A stretch of 64,000 nt of DNA from an uncultured Pelagibacteraceae bacterium. GTDB lineage: Bacteria > Pseudomonadota > Alphaproteobacteria > Pelagibacterales > Pelagibacteraceae. The notes beneath the pieces are model-generated. The model worked only from the letters and a program-made list of their open reading frames with translations. It was not told where the DNA came from and made no database searches. Below are positions 43,761 through 52,599 of the stretch, piece by piece; the stretch's first letter is position 1, and the number at the start of each line of letters is the position of its first letter. The stretch covers positions 186,001-250,000 of the forward strand of contig CACMIX010000001.1 in NCBI GenBank assembly GCA_902613855.1. Reading direction: 5' to 3'. Both the position numbers and the translations under genes were made by a program.

Positions 43761-44933
43761 GTGAAGATAACTTCTATTAAAAGTCATGTACTTAGATATG
43801 AGTTAGATAAAGAACTAGGTTATTCTCAACAATATTACAAACACCGAACTGCCCATCTTGTAGAGGTTGAGACCGATGAAGGTATAACTGGATGGGGAGA
43901 ATGTTTTGGACCAGGTAATATTGCTCTTGCAAATAAATATATTGTTGAAAAAGTTATTCAGCCTCTAATAATTGGAGAAGATCCTTTAAATAAAGAGCAC
44001 ATTTGGCAGAAAGTATATAATCTTTTAAGAGATAGTGGACAAAAAGGAATGCCTATACAAGCTTTATCAGGTGTTGATATTGCGTTGTGGGATATTCTTG
44101 GAAAAAAAACTAAAGCACCTCTTTATCAACTTCTAGGAGGAAAATGTAATGAACATATTCCAGTTTATGGATATGGGATGATGTTGCAAAAAAAATCTAC
44201 TGCTGAACTAATAAGTCTATTTAAAGAGGAGGCAAAAGAAATTAAGTCTAAAAATTTTAAAGCTATGAAAATGAAAATAGGTTTAGGTGCAAAGGATGAT
44301 CTTAAATTAGTGCAAGCGGTTAGAGAAAGCATAGGAAAAGACTTTAAGTTGATGGTAGATGCAAATCATGCATATAACCTAAAAGATGCAATATATGTGG
44401 GAAAAGGCTTAGATGAATTGGATATATTTTGGTTTGAGGAGCCAGTTGCACCAGAGGATTATGAAGGGTATCGACAACTAAGAAGCAAAATTTCTACGAG
44501 CATTGCGGGTGGTGAGGCTGAATTTACAAAATATGGTTGGAATAAATTAATCTCAAACAATTGTATAGATATTGCTCAGCCAGAGGTTTGTGGTTTAGGA
44601 GGAATTACCGAGTACTTGAAAGTTTCAGCATTAGCGCAGGCAAATTTTATTCCAGTTATAAATCATGTTTGGGGTTCGGCTATAAGTATAGCTGTTAATT
44701 TACACTTGCTAACAGCCCAACCAGATATGCCTGGGGGATTATTTCCTTCAAAATCTATGTTAGAATTTGATACTACTGAAAAAAATATTTTTATTACTGA
44801 TCTTTCAGATAAAGATTTTTCAATTTTAAAGCAGGTGAAAGAAAATGATGGATTTGCATCTGTTAGTGATAATATTGGTATAGGTATTAATCCTAACAAA
44901 GACTTTATAAATGAATTTGAAGTTAATGAATAA
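43761..44933 (+). CDS. Enolase-superfamily (mandelate racemase/MLE) sugar-acid dehydratase or lactone isomerase
   Basis: This 390-residue protein has a GTG start. It has an N-terminal capping domain (GITGWGECFGPGN) and a barrel with KMKIG (the KxK pair, about residue 170), VDANHAYN, FEEPVAPEDYEGY and GGEAEFTKYGW, then the histidine in INHVWGSAI. The pattern recalls D-galactarolactone cycloisomerase (Gci) and related dehydratases. In this operon it could dehydrate the aldonate from the SMP-30 lactonase or isomerise an aldarolactone; the choice cannot be made from sequence alone. It ends 7 bases after the likely next start. Confidence 0.87.
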   Translation: MKITSIKSHVLRYELDKELGYSQQYYKHRTAHLVEVETDEGITGWGECFGPGNIALANKYIVEKVIQPLIIGEDPLNKEHIWQKVYNLLRDSGQKGMPIQALSGVDIALWDILGKKTKAPLYQLLGGKCNEHIPVYGYGMMLQKKSTAELISLFKEEAKEIKSKNFKAMKMKIGLGAKDDLKLVQAVRESIGKDFKLMVDANHAYNLKDAIYVGKGLDELDIFWFEEPVAPEDYEGYRQLRSKISTSIAGGEAEFTKYGWNKLISNNCIDIAQPEVCGLGGITEYLKVSALAQANFIPVINHVWGSAISIAVNLHLLTAQPDMPGGLFPSKSMLEFDTTEKNIFITDLSDKDFSILKQVKENDGFASVSDNIGIGINPNKDFINEFEVNE

Positions 44934-45837
44934 AATCAAAACTTCAGAGCCAAAAGTTATTTGGAATAGTAAATGCAAATTAGGTGAAGGAACATTATGG
45001 GTTAAAGAGCATAATTCAATCTATTTTGTTGATATAAAAAAAAAGAAAATCTGTATTTTAAATATTAAAAAAAATAAAAAAAAACAGATTAAAGTAAATA
45101 AAGAGATTGGTTTTTTAGCTCATGTAAAAAAAAACATATTTATATTGGGATTACAAGGAGAAATTAGAATTCAAAATCTCAAATCTAAAAAAATTATCAA
45201 ATCAATATTAATCGAACCAAATATCAAATTAAACAGAACTAATGATGGTAAAACAGATCCAGCTGGAAATCTATGGTTTGGTACTATGGATAACTTAGAA
45301 AGAAAAATTGAAAAAGGATCACTCTATAAATTAGATAAAAATTTATTACTAACTAAAGTTGATAAAAATTATAGAATAACAAATGGACCAGCTTTTATTG
45401 ATCACTTTAATTTTTACCATACTGATAGTTCTAAAAAAAAAATTTATAAAATTAAAATTAATAAAAATAATAAAATTATAAACAAAAAAATTTTTAAAAC
45501 CTTTTCTGGTAAAGAAGGAGTTCCAGATGGAATGACTTTAGATAATAAAAAAAATCTATGGGTAGCTCATTACCACGGAGCTTGTATTTCAGTATTTAAT
45601 AGCAAGGCAAAATTAATTCATAGAATTCAATTTCCTGCAAAAAATATTACAAATTGTACATTTGGAGGTCAAAAAAATAATGAACTTTTTGTAACTTCGG
45701 CAACAAAGAGTATGAACACTGCAGAATTGCGAAAATATAGATACTCTGGAGCTTTATTTAGTGTAAAAACTAACTCTAAAGGAATTTTACAAAAAAAATT
45801 TGTTTTAATTAATGAAAAAAAGAGATCTTTATTATGA
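44926..45837 (+). CDS. SMP-30/gluconolactonase-family lactonase
   Basis: The protein has about 303 residues from the ATG at 44926; an ATG at 44911 is an alternative. It is very lysine- and asparagine-rich, with the beta-propeller signatures LGEGTLWVKEHNSIYFVDI, NRTNDGKTDPAGNLWFGTMDN, NGPAFIDHFNFYHTDS and VPDGMTLDNKKNLWVAHY. The Glu, Asn and Asp metal ligands fall in the usual places. It would hydrolyse a sugar lactone to the aldonate, the first step of the pathway whose later enzymes lie upstream. It overlaps ppc by 26 bases. Confidence 0.86.
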   Translation: MNKIKTSEPKVIWNSKCKLGEGTLWVKEHNSIYFVDIKKKKICILNIKKNKKKQIKVNKEIGFLAHVKKNIFILGLQGEIRIQNLKSKKIIKSILIEPNIKLNRTNDGKTDPAGNLWFGTMDNLERKIEKGSLYKLDKNLLLTKVDKNYRITNGPAFIDHFNFYHTDSSKKKIYKIKINKNNKIINKKIFKTFSGKEGVPDGMTLDNKKNLWVAHYHGACISVFNSKAKLIHRIQFPAKNITNCTFGGQKNNELFVTSATKSMNTAELRKYRYSGALFSVKTNSKGILQKKFVLINEKKRSLL

Positions 45838-48496
45838 GAGAATACCAACAAAGTTGCTTAGAGAAGATATCAGTTATCTCGGGAATATTCTTGGCGAAGT
45901 AATTAAAGAGCAAGAAGGTATAAAGTTTTTCAATTTAGTCGAAAAGGTAAGGAAACTCTCAAAAGCCAATAAAATAAATCTTAAAAATAAAAATTCTTTT
46001 AAAAAATTAGTTAAAACAGTTAGAAAAAGTAATCCAAGAGATACACTTAGACTTACTAGAGCATTTACTCATTTCATAAATTTTATAAATCTAGCTGAGT
46101 CAATTGATACTGCGAGAAATTTAGATGAATATGAAACAAAGAGGAAAAATCTAAAATATAATATTTTCATAGAAGAAATATTTGAAAAACTTTTTAAAAA
46201 CAAAAAAATATCTAATAACAAAATTTACAATCTTGCTAAAAATTTGGATATAGGGATAGTTTTAACCGCACATCCAACAGAGGTAAAAAGAAGAACATTA
46301 ATACAAAAATATCACAAGATAATTGAAATTTTAGAGCAAAGAGATCTCTATAAATCTAATTCATCTAAATTAATACAATTAAACAAAGAACTATATAACG
46401 AGTTTACAATTATCTGGAATACAGACGATCTTAAAAGATCAAAACCTTCCCCATTTGATGAAGCAAGATGGGGCTTGGCGATTATAGAAGACAGTTTGTG
46501 GGATACTGTTCCAAAAGTTTATAGAAGATTAAACTCTATTTTTTTGAAAAATATGAATAGAGGATTGCCAAAGAATTTTAATCCAATTCAATTCGGTTCG
46601 TGGATGGGTGGGGATAGAGACGGAAATCCTAATGTGACTTCAGAAGTTACTAAAAAAGTAATTTTATTATCAAGATGGGAAGCAGCAAAACTATATGAGA
46701 AGTCTTTGACAAAAATTATTAGATCTTATTCTATGAAAAAATGTTCAAAAAAAATAAGTTCTAAAGTTGGAAAAACTTTTGAGCCGTATCGAGTTTTTTT
46801 AAGACCTCTAAGAGACAAACTGAGATTAACCCATAGGTCTATAGAACAATATTTTATAAATAAAACACCTCTAGATAAAAAAATCTTATTAACCTCAACT
46901 GAAGAAATTTTGAAGCCTTTGAGAGTTGTAAGAGAGTCTTTAGAGCAAAATCAAAATGAAAATGTTGCAAGTGGAGACTTATTAGACCTTATGAGAAGAG
47001 CAAAATGTTTTGGTATAAATCTTGCAAGAATAGACATTAGGCAAGAATCTTCTCGACACACACAATTGATTGCCGAATTTGTTAAAAAGAAATGTAATAA
47101 AAATTATTTTAAATTCACTGAAGATGAAAAAATTAATTTTTTAAAATCTAAATTAACTTCAAATAAAAACATTATTAATAAATTTAAATTTTCTAATAAA
47201 GAAAACAATGAAGTTTGGTCCACTTTAAAAATACTTGCCGACGAACCCTCTGAGTGTTTAGGTGCTTATGTAATTTCAATGACAACATCAGTATCAGATA
47301 TTTTATCAGTTTCATTTTTACAAAAAGAGGCAAAAATAAAAGATAAATTGAGAATTGTTCCATTATTTGAGACATTGGATGATTTGATTAATGCAAAACC
47401 AGTGATGGAGAATTTATTTTCGAAAAAATGGTACAGAAAATTAATAAAAAATAAACAAGAGGTAATGATTGGATATTCTGACTCTAGCAAAGATGCTGGA
47501 AAAATTTGTGCTAGCTGGCATCAATATAAAGCTCAAGAAGAAATTGTTAAATTAGGAAAAAAATTCAACATAGACGTAACTTTTTTTCATGGAAGAGGAG
47601 GTTCACCAGGAAGAGGTGGAGGCCCAATTCAAGCTACTTTAAGATCTCAACCACCCAATTCAGTAAATGGAAAAATAAGGATTACTGATCAGGGAGAAGT
47701 TATTCAGCAAAAATATGGTTATGAACCTATTGCTGAATATAATTTATGCAGTTACATAGGTGCTGTAACTGAGGCAACACTTAATCCACCACCTTCACCT
47801 AAGCAAAACTGGAGAGAATTAATTGAAAAAATGTCTGATATTTCTAAAAGTTCATATAGAAAAAATATTAATCAAAGCTCAGAATTTATTAAATATTTTA
47901 AAACTGTTACCCCAAGTGCAGCTCTAGGAAAACTATCTATTGGATCGAGACCATCAAAAAGGAAAAATGTTGATAATATTAAGAGTTTAAGAGCTATACC
48001 TTGGGTTTTTGCGTGGACACAAATAAGGTTAATGTTGCCAGCTTGGCTCGGTAGTGCAGAAGCTTTGAGATATGGTTATATAAAAAAATTTAGAAAAATA
48101 TTATTTGATATGGAAAAAAATTGGCCTTTTTTCAATTCAATGTTAGATATTCTTGATATGGTAATTACTAAAGCTGATCCAAGAATTTCAAAAATATATG
48201 AGGAGTATTTAGCAGATAATTCACTAAAAAGAGTTGGGAAAAAACTAAGATTTCAATTTGATGCAATAAAAAACTTAAATAAAAAAATAACAACAAAAGA
48301 AACTATTATGTCACGTAAGCAACTTAGAACTTTAATAACTGTCAGAGCTATATATTCTGAGGTACTAAATATTATTCAACCAATTGTTATATTTAAACTC
48401 AAAAAAAATAAAAAAATGTCTGAAAAAAAATATTTAAACGATGCTCTTTTAACATCAATAGCCGGAATATCAGCTGCTATGAAAAATACGGGATAG
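45812..48496 (+). CDS. ppc: Phosphoenolpyruvate carboxylase
   Basis: This 894-residue enzyme makes oxaloacetate from PEP and bicarbonate. The two signature regions are present: LTAHPTEVKRRTLIQKYH with the catalytic histidine (about residue 153), and FHGRGGSPGRGGGP (about 595). The arginine- and glycine-rich active-site loop and the C-terminal MLPAWLG motif are normal. The length is near 890-930 typical for the family. It opens inside the end of the lactonase gene, so translation is coupled. It supplies TCA-cycle intermediates when sugar acids are used. Confidence 0.97.
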   Translation: MKKRDLYYERIPTKLLREDISYLGNILGEVIKEQEGIKFFNLVEKVRKLSKANKINLKNKNSFKKLVKTVRKSNPRDTLRLTRAFTHFINFINLAESIDTARNLDEYETKRKNLKYNIFIEEIFEKLFKNKKISNNKIYNLAKNLDIGIVLTAHPTEVKRRTLIQKYHKIIEILEQRDLYKSNSSKLIQLNKELYNEFTIIWNTDDLKRSKPSPFDEARWGLAIIEDSLWDTVPKVYRRLNSIFLKNMNRGLPKNFNPIQFGSWMGGDRDGNPNVTSEVTKKVILLSRWEAAKLYEKSLTKIIRSYSMKKCSKKISSKVGKTFEPYRVFLRPLRDKLRLTHRSIEQYFINKTPLDKKILLTSTEEILKPLRVVRESLEQNQNENVASGDLLDLMRRAKCFGINLARIDIRQESSRHTQLIAEFVKKKCNKNYFKFTEDEKINFLKSKLTSNKNIINKFKFSNKENNEVWSTLKILADEPSECLGAYVISMTTSVSDILSVSFLQKEAKIKDKLRIVPLFETLDDLINAKPVMENLFSKKWYRKLIKNKQEVMIGYSDSSKDAGKICASWHQYKAQEEIVKLGKKFNIDVTFFHGRGGSPGRGGGPIQATLRSQPPNSVNGKIRITDQGEVIQQKYGYEPIAEYNLCSYIGAVTEATLNPPPSPKQNWRELIEKMSDISKSSYRKNINQSSEFIKYFKTVTPSAALGKLSIGSRPSKRKNVDNIKSLRAIPWVFAWTQIRLMLPAWLGSAEALRYGYIKKFRKILFDMEKNWPFFNSMLDILDMVITKADPRISKIYEEYLADNSLKRVGKKLRFQFDAIKNLNKKITTKETIMSRKQLRTLITVRAIYSEVLNIIQPIVIFKLKKNKKMSEKKYLNDALLTSIAGISAAMKNTG

Positions 48497-49204
48497 ATGT
48501 TTGAATATTTAATTGCTTTTGGTGCAGGTCTTATAAGTTTTTTATCACCATGTGTGTTACCACTTATCCCTGGATATGTTTCCTATATTTCAGGTCAATC
48601 TCTTCAAGAAATAATAGAATCTAAAAAAACTAACTTTTTTCCTTTAGTTTTATTTTGTTTGGGATTTTCAACTGTATTTGTACTTTTAGGAGCATCAGCC
48701 TCTTTCCTTGGTCAAGCACTCTTACAAAATTCAGAAATCTTAAGAATTTTTGCAGGAATAATAATTGTTTTATTCTCATTTCAATTACTAGGGATTATAA
48801 ATATTCCATATCTTAACTTTGAAAAAAGATTTGATGCAAAAGAATCTAGAAATATTTTATTTCCATATATAATTGGACTTGCATTTGGTTTTGGATGGAC
48901 TCCTTGTATTGGGCCAATTTTAGGTTCTATTTTAGCATTAGCCTCGATTGAAGAAACATTATCTAGAGCGATAATTTTGTTGATATCTTATTCATTAGGC
49001 CTTGCTATACCTTTTGTATTATCGGGATATTTAATTCAGAGATTTTTATTATTTTCAAAAAATTTTAGAAAAAATATAAATTTGATCTCAAAAATAGGTG
49101 GAATAACTCTATTAGTTACAGGTATTTTAATTTTAACCAATCAGCTGCAAGCAATTGGCTTCTATATAATTAAAGTTTTTCCTTTTATGCAAAATTTCGG
49201 CTAA
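48497..49204 (+). CDS. ccdA: Cytochrome c biogenesis protein CcdA
   Basis: This 235-residue protein has six membrane helices and two conserved cysteine motifs: LSPCVLPLIPGYVSYISG (residue about 20) and FGWTPCIGPILGSIL (about 135). CcdA passes reducing power from cytosolic thioredoxin to periplasmic thiols for cytochrome c maturation. It begins directly after the ppc stop with no gap. The c-type cytochrome at 30842 is a likely beneficiary. Confidence 0.93.
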   Translation: MFEYLIAFGAGLISFLSPCVLPLIPGYVSYISGQSLQEIIESKKTNFFPLVLFCLGFSTVFVLLGASASFLGQALLQNSEILRIFAGIIIVLFSFQLLGIINIPYLNFEKRFDAKESRNILFPYIIGLAFGFGWTPCIGPILGSILALASIEETLSRAIILLISYSLGLAIPFVLSGYLIQRFLLFSKNFRKNINLISKIGGITLLVTGILILTNQLQAIGFYIIKVFPFMQNFG

Positions 49205-49213
49205 AAAGGAAGA

Positions 49214-49801
49214 ATGAAAATCTATCAAATAGACTCAAGTGCCAGAAAAAAAGGCTCAACTTCAAGAGCATTAGCTAAAAAATTGTTAGATAAAATAAAA
49301 AAACCTGGTGACGAAGTGCTTTACAGAGATTTAGATGAAGAGATGCTTTTTGTAAGTGGATTAACAGAGTCTGGTATGAAAATTGATGAAAAAGATCAAA
49401 CAGAACATCACAAAAAAATGTTTGAGTTGTCAGACCAACTTGTAAAAGAGCTTAAAGAAAGTGATGTCATTATTATTTCAGCTCCAATTTATAATTATGG
49501 TCCACCAGCAACCTTAAAAGCTTGGACGGATTTAGCTGCTAGAATTGGAGAAACATTTAAATTTAAACCAAATGGAAGAAGGGAAGGACTATTAAAAAAC
49601 AAACATGCTTATTTGGTCATTACTTCTGGTGGTACTAAACTTAATAGTGCTGAGGATTTTTTAACACCATGGTTAAAGTTTATTTTAAATTTCTTTGGGA
49701 TAGAAAAAGTAGATGTAATTAGTGCTGATCAAATGGCTTTGGATTATGATAAATCGATCAAAGATGCAGAAGCTCAAATTGAAAATTTGTTTAAAGATTA
49801 A
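49214..49801 (+). CDS. azoR: FMN-dependent NADH azoreductase-like oxidoreductase
   Basis: This 195-residue flavodoxin-2-fold protein starts QIDSSARKKGSTSRALAKKLLD and has IIISAPIYNYGPPATLKAWTDLAARIGETF and VITSGGTKLNSAEDF. These fit AzoR, which reduces quinones and azo compounds with NADH. It is separated from ccdA by 9 bases. The electron donor and physiological substrate are not defined. Confidence 0.86.
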   Translation: MKIYQIDSSARKKGSTSRALAKKLLDKIKKPGDEVLYRDLDEEMLFVSGLTESGMKIDEKDQTEHHKKMFELSDQLVKELKESDVIIISAPIYNYGPPATLKAWTDLAARIGETFKFKPNGRREGLLKNKHAYLVITSGGTKLNSAEDFLTPWLKFILNFFGIEKVDVISADQMALDYDKSIKDAEAQIENLFKD

Positions 49802-49859
49802 AATAAATAAAATTAAAAATTAACTTTAATAGATATTAATTTAATAGTAAGAACCTCTT

Positions 49860-50663
49860 GTGAATAATTTTGATACAAAAAAATATCCAATATTTTCTAA
49901 GTTCTTAAACCAATTAGCTAGAGATCTTACTAGTTTTTATTATTCTAAATTAAACAAGACTTTTAAAGTATCCAATAAGCTTAAGGGAAAAGGCTACGAC
50001 CCTGTAACAACATCCGACAAAGCATTTGAAAAATTCATAAGATCTAAGATTAAAAAAAAATTTCCCAGTCACCAAGTTATAGGTGAAGAGTTTGGCCACA
50101 AAAAATCAAAAAGTGAATTTACATGGGTAATTGATCCAATTGATGGAACAAGGTCGTATGTAATAGGAAATCCAACTTGGAGTAATTTGATTTCATTAAA
50201 TTACAAAGGCTATCCAATTTTAGGATTAGCAAATTTTCCAATTTTAAAAAAATATTATTTAAATCATACTAATACAGCTGCCTATGTAGTAGAAAATGGT
50301 AAAAAAAGAAAAATTAAGGTCAATAAAAAAGCAATTTTTAAAAATGTAAAAGTTTCCGCTGCATTTCATGGATCACTGTCTCTCAATAAACAAAAAAAAA
50401 TTCCTCAAATTTTAAAATTGATGCAATTTCCATGCAGTGATGCTCTCAGTTATTCACACTTGGCTGAAGGAAGACTTGATATTGTAATTCAATGTTCAAA
50501 TAAAATTTGGGATATTCACCCTTTGATACCTATCATAAAAGCTGCAGGTGGTTACCTTAATACATGGGATAACAAAGATGCAATAAAAGGTGGAAATATT
50601 TTAGTTTCATCAAATAAAGCTATTCATAATAAATTTTTGAAATTATTAAAACCTGTTTCCTAA
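49860..50663 (+). CDS. hisN: Inositol-monophosphatase-family phosphatase, histidinol-phosphatase type
   Basis: This 267-residue protein starts with GTG. The metal and catalytic motifs of the family are GEEFG (Glu of motif one), WVIDPIDGTRSYVIGNPTWSNLI and WDIHPLIPIIKAAGGYL. Many alphaproteobacteria use this HisN type in histidine synthesis, and the presence of hisI and hisD fits. Inositol or other sugar phosphatase activity cannot be excluded. It has a lysine-rich, AT-biased composition. Confidence 0.82.
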   Translation: MNNFDTKKYPIFSKFLNQLARDLTSFYYSKLNKTFKVSNKLKGKGYDPVTTSDKAFEKFIRSKIKKKFPSHQVIGEEFGHKKSKSEFTWVIDPIDGTRSYVIGNPTWSNLISLNYKGYPILGLANFPILKKYYLNHTNTAAYVVENGKKRKIKVNKKAIFKNVKVSAAFHGSLSLNKQKKIPQILKLMQFPCSDALSYSHLAEGRLDIVIQCSNKIWDIHPLIPIIKAAGGYLNTWDNKDAIKGGNILVSSNKAIHNKFLKLLKPVS

Positions 50664-50678
50664 AAATTTTTTGTAATA

Positions 50679-51029
50679 ATGAATCTAAAGTATATTTTTA
50701 AAATTTTAGATAAAGAAGAGTGGAATAATGCCAAAAAAAATGGAAAATTTTCTGGCTCATCAAAAGATATTAACGATGGATACATTCATTTTTCTGAGGA
50801 AGAACAAGTTCAGGAAACATTAAAAAAATATTATGACAAGAAAGAAAATTTAATCTTGTTAAAAGTACACACATTAAATTTAGAGCATTTAGTATGGGAG
50901 AATGCCTCTAATGGAGATATGTACCCCCATTTGTATTCAACTTTAGATATCGTAAATGTTGAAGATGAATTTGAGCTGATCCTAAACAAAGATGGAACTC
51001 ATCAGTTACCAGATATTTTTGAAAAATAA
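50679..51029 (+). CDS. DUF952 family protein
   Basis: This 116-residue protein starts IFKILDKEEWNNAKKNGKFSGSSKD and contains GYIHFSEEEQVQETLKKYYDKKENLILLKVHTLN and WENASNGDMYPHLYSTL. These are the core motifs of DUF952, which has an ADP-ribosyltransferase-like fold and no known role. It follows the histidinol-phosphatase-like gene by 15 bases and converges with the SMR gene. Confidence 0.88.
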   Translation: MNLKYIFKILDKEEWNNAKKNGKFSGSSKDINDGYIHFSEEEQVQETLKKYYDKKENLILLKVHTLNLEHLVWENASNGDMYPHLYSTLDIVNVEDEFELILNKDGTHQLPDIFEK

Positions 51030-51039
51030 TTTTAATTTA

Positions 51040-51375
51040 CTAATCTATTTGTCCTAAATAGTTGACCATTATTACACCAATAATAATTAGAATTATTCCA
51101 ATAATTCCATAAATATTTGGAATTTGATTAAACTTTAAAACAGCAAATAGAACTACGCCTGTCACAGTTAATCCGCTATAAGTCGAATAAGCAAATCCAA
51201 CTGGAAGAGCAGACATTGCTTTTGCGATCGAAAACATAGTAATACACATAAATAATATACATAGAACAGATGGGGTTAATTTTGAGAAACCATCTGAGAT
51301 CTTTGCTAAACTATTTGACGCTATTCCAAATATAATTCCATTAGCTAAAAATAAATATCCTAATAATGGTTTCAT
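51040..51375 (-). CDS. SMR-family membrane protein lacking the EmrE glutamate
   Basis: This 111-residue protein has four helices and the SMR layout: NSLAKISDGFSKLTPSV in helix one and the loop after it, GFAYSTYSGLT in the third segment, and GIIGIILIIIGVIMVNYLG at the end. In EmrE the essential Glu14 aligns with Gly17 here, and the Trp63 position is Tyr. It is the last gene of a ten-gene minus-strand operon and lies 2 bases after a DUF2798-like gene. It may export or import a molecule without the usual proton-coupled glutamate. Confidence 0.8.
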   Translation of the reverse strand: MKPLLGYLFLANGIIFGIASNSLAKISDGFSKLTPSVLCILFMCITMFSIAKAMSALPVGFAYSTYSGLTVTGVVLFAVLKFNQIPNIYGIIGIILIIIGVIMVNYLGQID

Positions 51376-51377
51376 AA

Positions 51378-51602
51378 TTACTCTATAGTAATTTTATCAA
51401 TTAGAGATCTTATCATTGGTGCTATTATTATAGCAGCTAACAGAGCAACAGGAAAAGCAAACATCCAAGAATAAAACCACCTTCCAAAAAATCCATCTGT
51501 TAAACTTGTATTAACAGCTACAACAACACCACTCATAATCAAACTCATTCCAAATGACATTAAGAAAATAAATACAAATTGTGCATATTTTTTTTTAATC
51601 AT
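51378..51602 (-). CDS. DUF2798-like membrane protein
   Basis: This 74-residue protein has two helices: QFVFIFLMSFGMSLIMSGVVVAVN, then GRWFYSWMFAFPVALLAAIIIAPMIRSLID. This matches DUF2798, a small membrane family of unknown role often found near exporters. It lies exactly between two SMR-type genes with 2-base gaps on each side, which suggests that the three products form one membrane complex. Confidence 0.8.
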   Translation of the reverse strand: MIKKKYAQFVFIFLMSFGMSLIMSGVVVAVNTSLTDGFFGRWFYSWMFAFPVALLAAIIIAPMIRSLIDKITIE

Positions 51603-51604
51603 TA

Positions 51605-51937
51605 TTAATTGTTTCCTAATAAATTAACCATCAACACTCCAACAACTATAAGAGCTAATCCAATTAATGAATATAAATTAGGTATCTGATTAAATCTAAT
51701 AACACCAACAATCACAGTAGCTATAATTGTTAATCCTGCAAATGACGCATAGGTTATACCCATTGGTATATTTTTCATTACTAAAGAAAGTGCATACATA
51801 CATAGAACTATAGTAATTGCAGTAATGATACTTGGAAAGAGAAGGGTAAATCCCTCAGCACTTTTTGCAAAACTATTAGAAGTAACACCCAGGAAAACAG
51901 CAATTCCTAGAAAAAGGTAGGAAGTAGCGAGACTCAT
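51605..51937 (-). CDS. SMR-family membrane protein lacking the EmrE glutamate (second copy)
   Basis: This 110-residue protein has four helices. The pattern VTSNSFAKSAEGFTLLFPSI, GITYASFAGLTIIAT and LIGLALIVVGVLMVNLLG is parallel to the gene at 51040, with which it shares SNS-x-AK-x-x-x-GF. The EmrE Glu14 position is again Gly17, and the Trp63 position is Phe. Two diverged SMR copies usually form a heterodimer; here a DUF2798-like protein is encoded between them. The substrate is unknown. Confidence 0.8.
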   Translation of the reverse strand: MSLATSYLFLGIAVFLGVTSNSFAKSAEGFTLLFPSIITAITIVLCMYALSLVMKNIPMGITYASFAGLTIIATVIVGVIRFNQIPNLYSLIGLALIVVGVLMVNLLGNN

Positions 51938-51975
51938 TTTATAACTTTAAATGATATCCCGCTAAATTTATATAA

Positions 51976-52296
51976 TTATTTAGGTATTGGAGTAGCGCCT
52001 GTCTCCAAGCTTGCTATTTTTCCATCTTTGTATTTATAAACAGCCATAACAGCTTCAACATTACCATCATTAAATGTTACAAAAGCATGATGCACACCTA
52101 CTTCATCATTTTCATAAACTATTCTTACTTTATCTTGATTAATGTCACCACTCATAGCCCATTTCATTACATCAGCTTTAGTTAAAACATTTCCTGACTT
52201 ATGCATTGTAAATTTAAAATCATCATGCAAAAGTTCATTCATTGCTGCTTCATCTTTGTTTTTCAAAGCAGCGCTATATTTTTCTAATATCGACAT
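51976..52296 (-). CDS. NTF2-like/SnoaL-type protein (106 residues)
   Basis: This protein starts MSILEKYSAALKNKDEAAMNELLHDDFKFT and has strand-rich segments (NDEVGVHHAFVTF, EAVMAVYKYKDGKIASLETGA), giving the cone-shaped NTF2-like fold. A ribosome site AAGGAGC lies just upstream, inside the end of the previous gene. Members act as isomerases, dehydratases or ligand carriers; no catalytic residues can be assigned. It is separated from the SMR gene by 38 bases. Confidence 0.8.
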   Translation of the reverse strand: MSILEKYSAALKNKDEAAMNELLHDDFKFTMHKSGNVLTKADVMKWAMSGDINQDKVRIVYENDEVGVHHAFVTFNDGNVEAVMAVYKYKDGKIASLETGATPIPK

Positions 52297-52298
52297 TT

Positions 52299-52589
52299 TT
52301 ATGCTCCTTGTATTATTATCCCATTAGTATTTGCATTAACTAACCGGATTTTTTTTATTGGTTGATATTCATCCGAATTGTACCATTCCAATGCTTTTTC
52401 ATATGAAGGAAACTTTATTACAACAGTTCTGCTATATTGCCAAGTTCCTTCTATAATTTGGTTTGTACCACCTCTAATTATGTAATCACCACCAAATTTT
52501 TCTGCAATAGGTTTAACTTTTTCAACATATTCTTTATAATCTTCTGGATTAGTTACCTCTATGTTAAAAATAGCATAGCCAGCTTGCAT
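52299..52589 (-). CDS. DUF1330 family protein
   Basis: This 96-residue protein has the DUF1330 pattern: AGYAIFNIEVTNPEDYKEYVEKVKPIAEKFGGDYIIRGG, then a TVVIKFPSYEKALEWYNSDEYQPI section. It has the ferredoxin-like dimeric alpha-beta barrel fold. The family role is unknown. It starts with a weak ribosome site, unlike most genes of the operon, and overlaps in expression with the NTF2-like gene 2 bases downstream. Confidence 0.86.
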   Translation of the reverse strand: MQAGYAIFNIEVTNPEDYKEYVEKVKPIAEKFGGDYIIRGGTNQIIEGTWQYSRTVVIKFPSYEKALEWYNSDEYQPIKKIRLVNANTNGIIIQGA

Positions 52590-52599
52590 TTTTTTTTAG

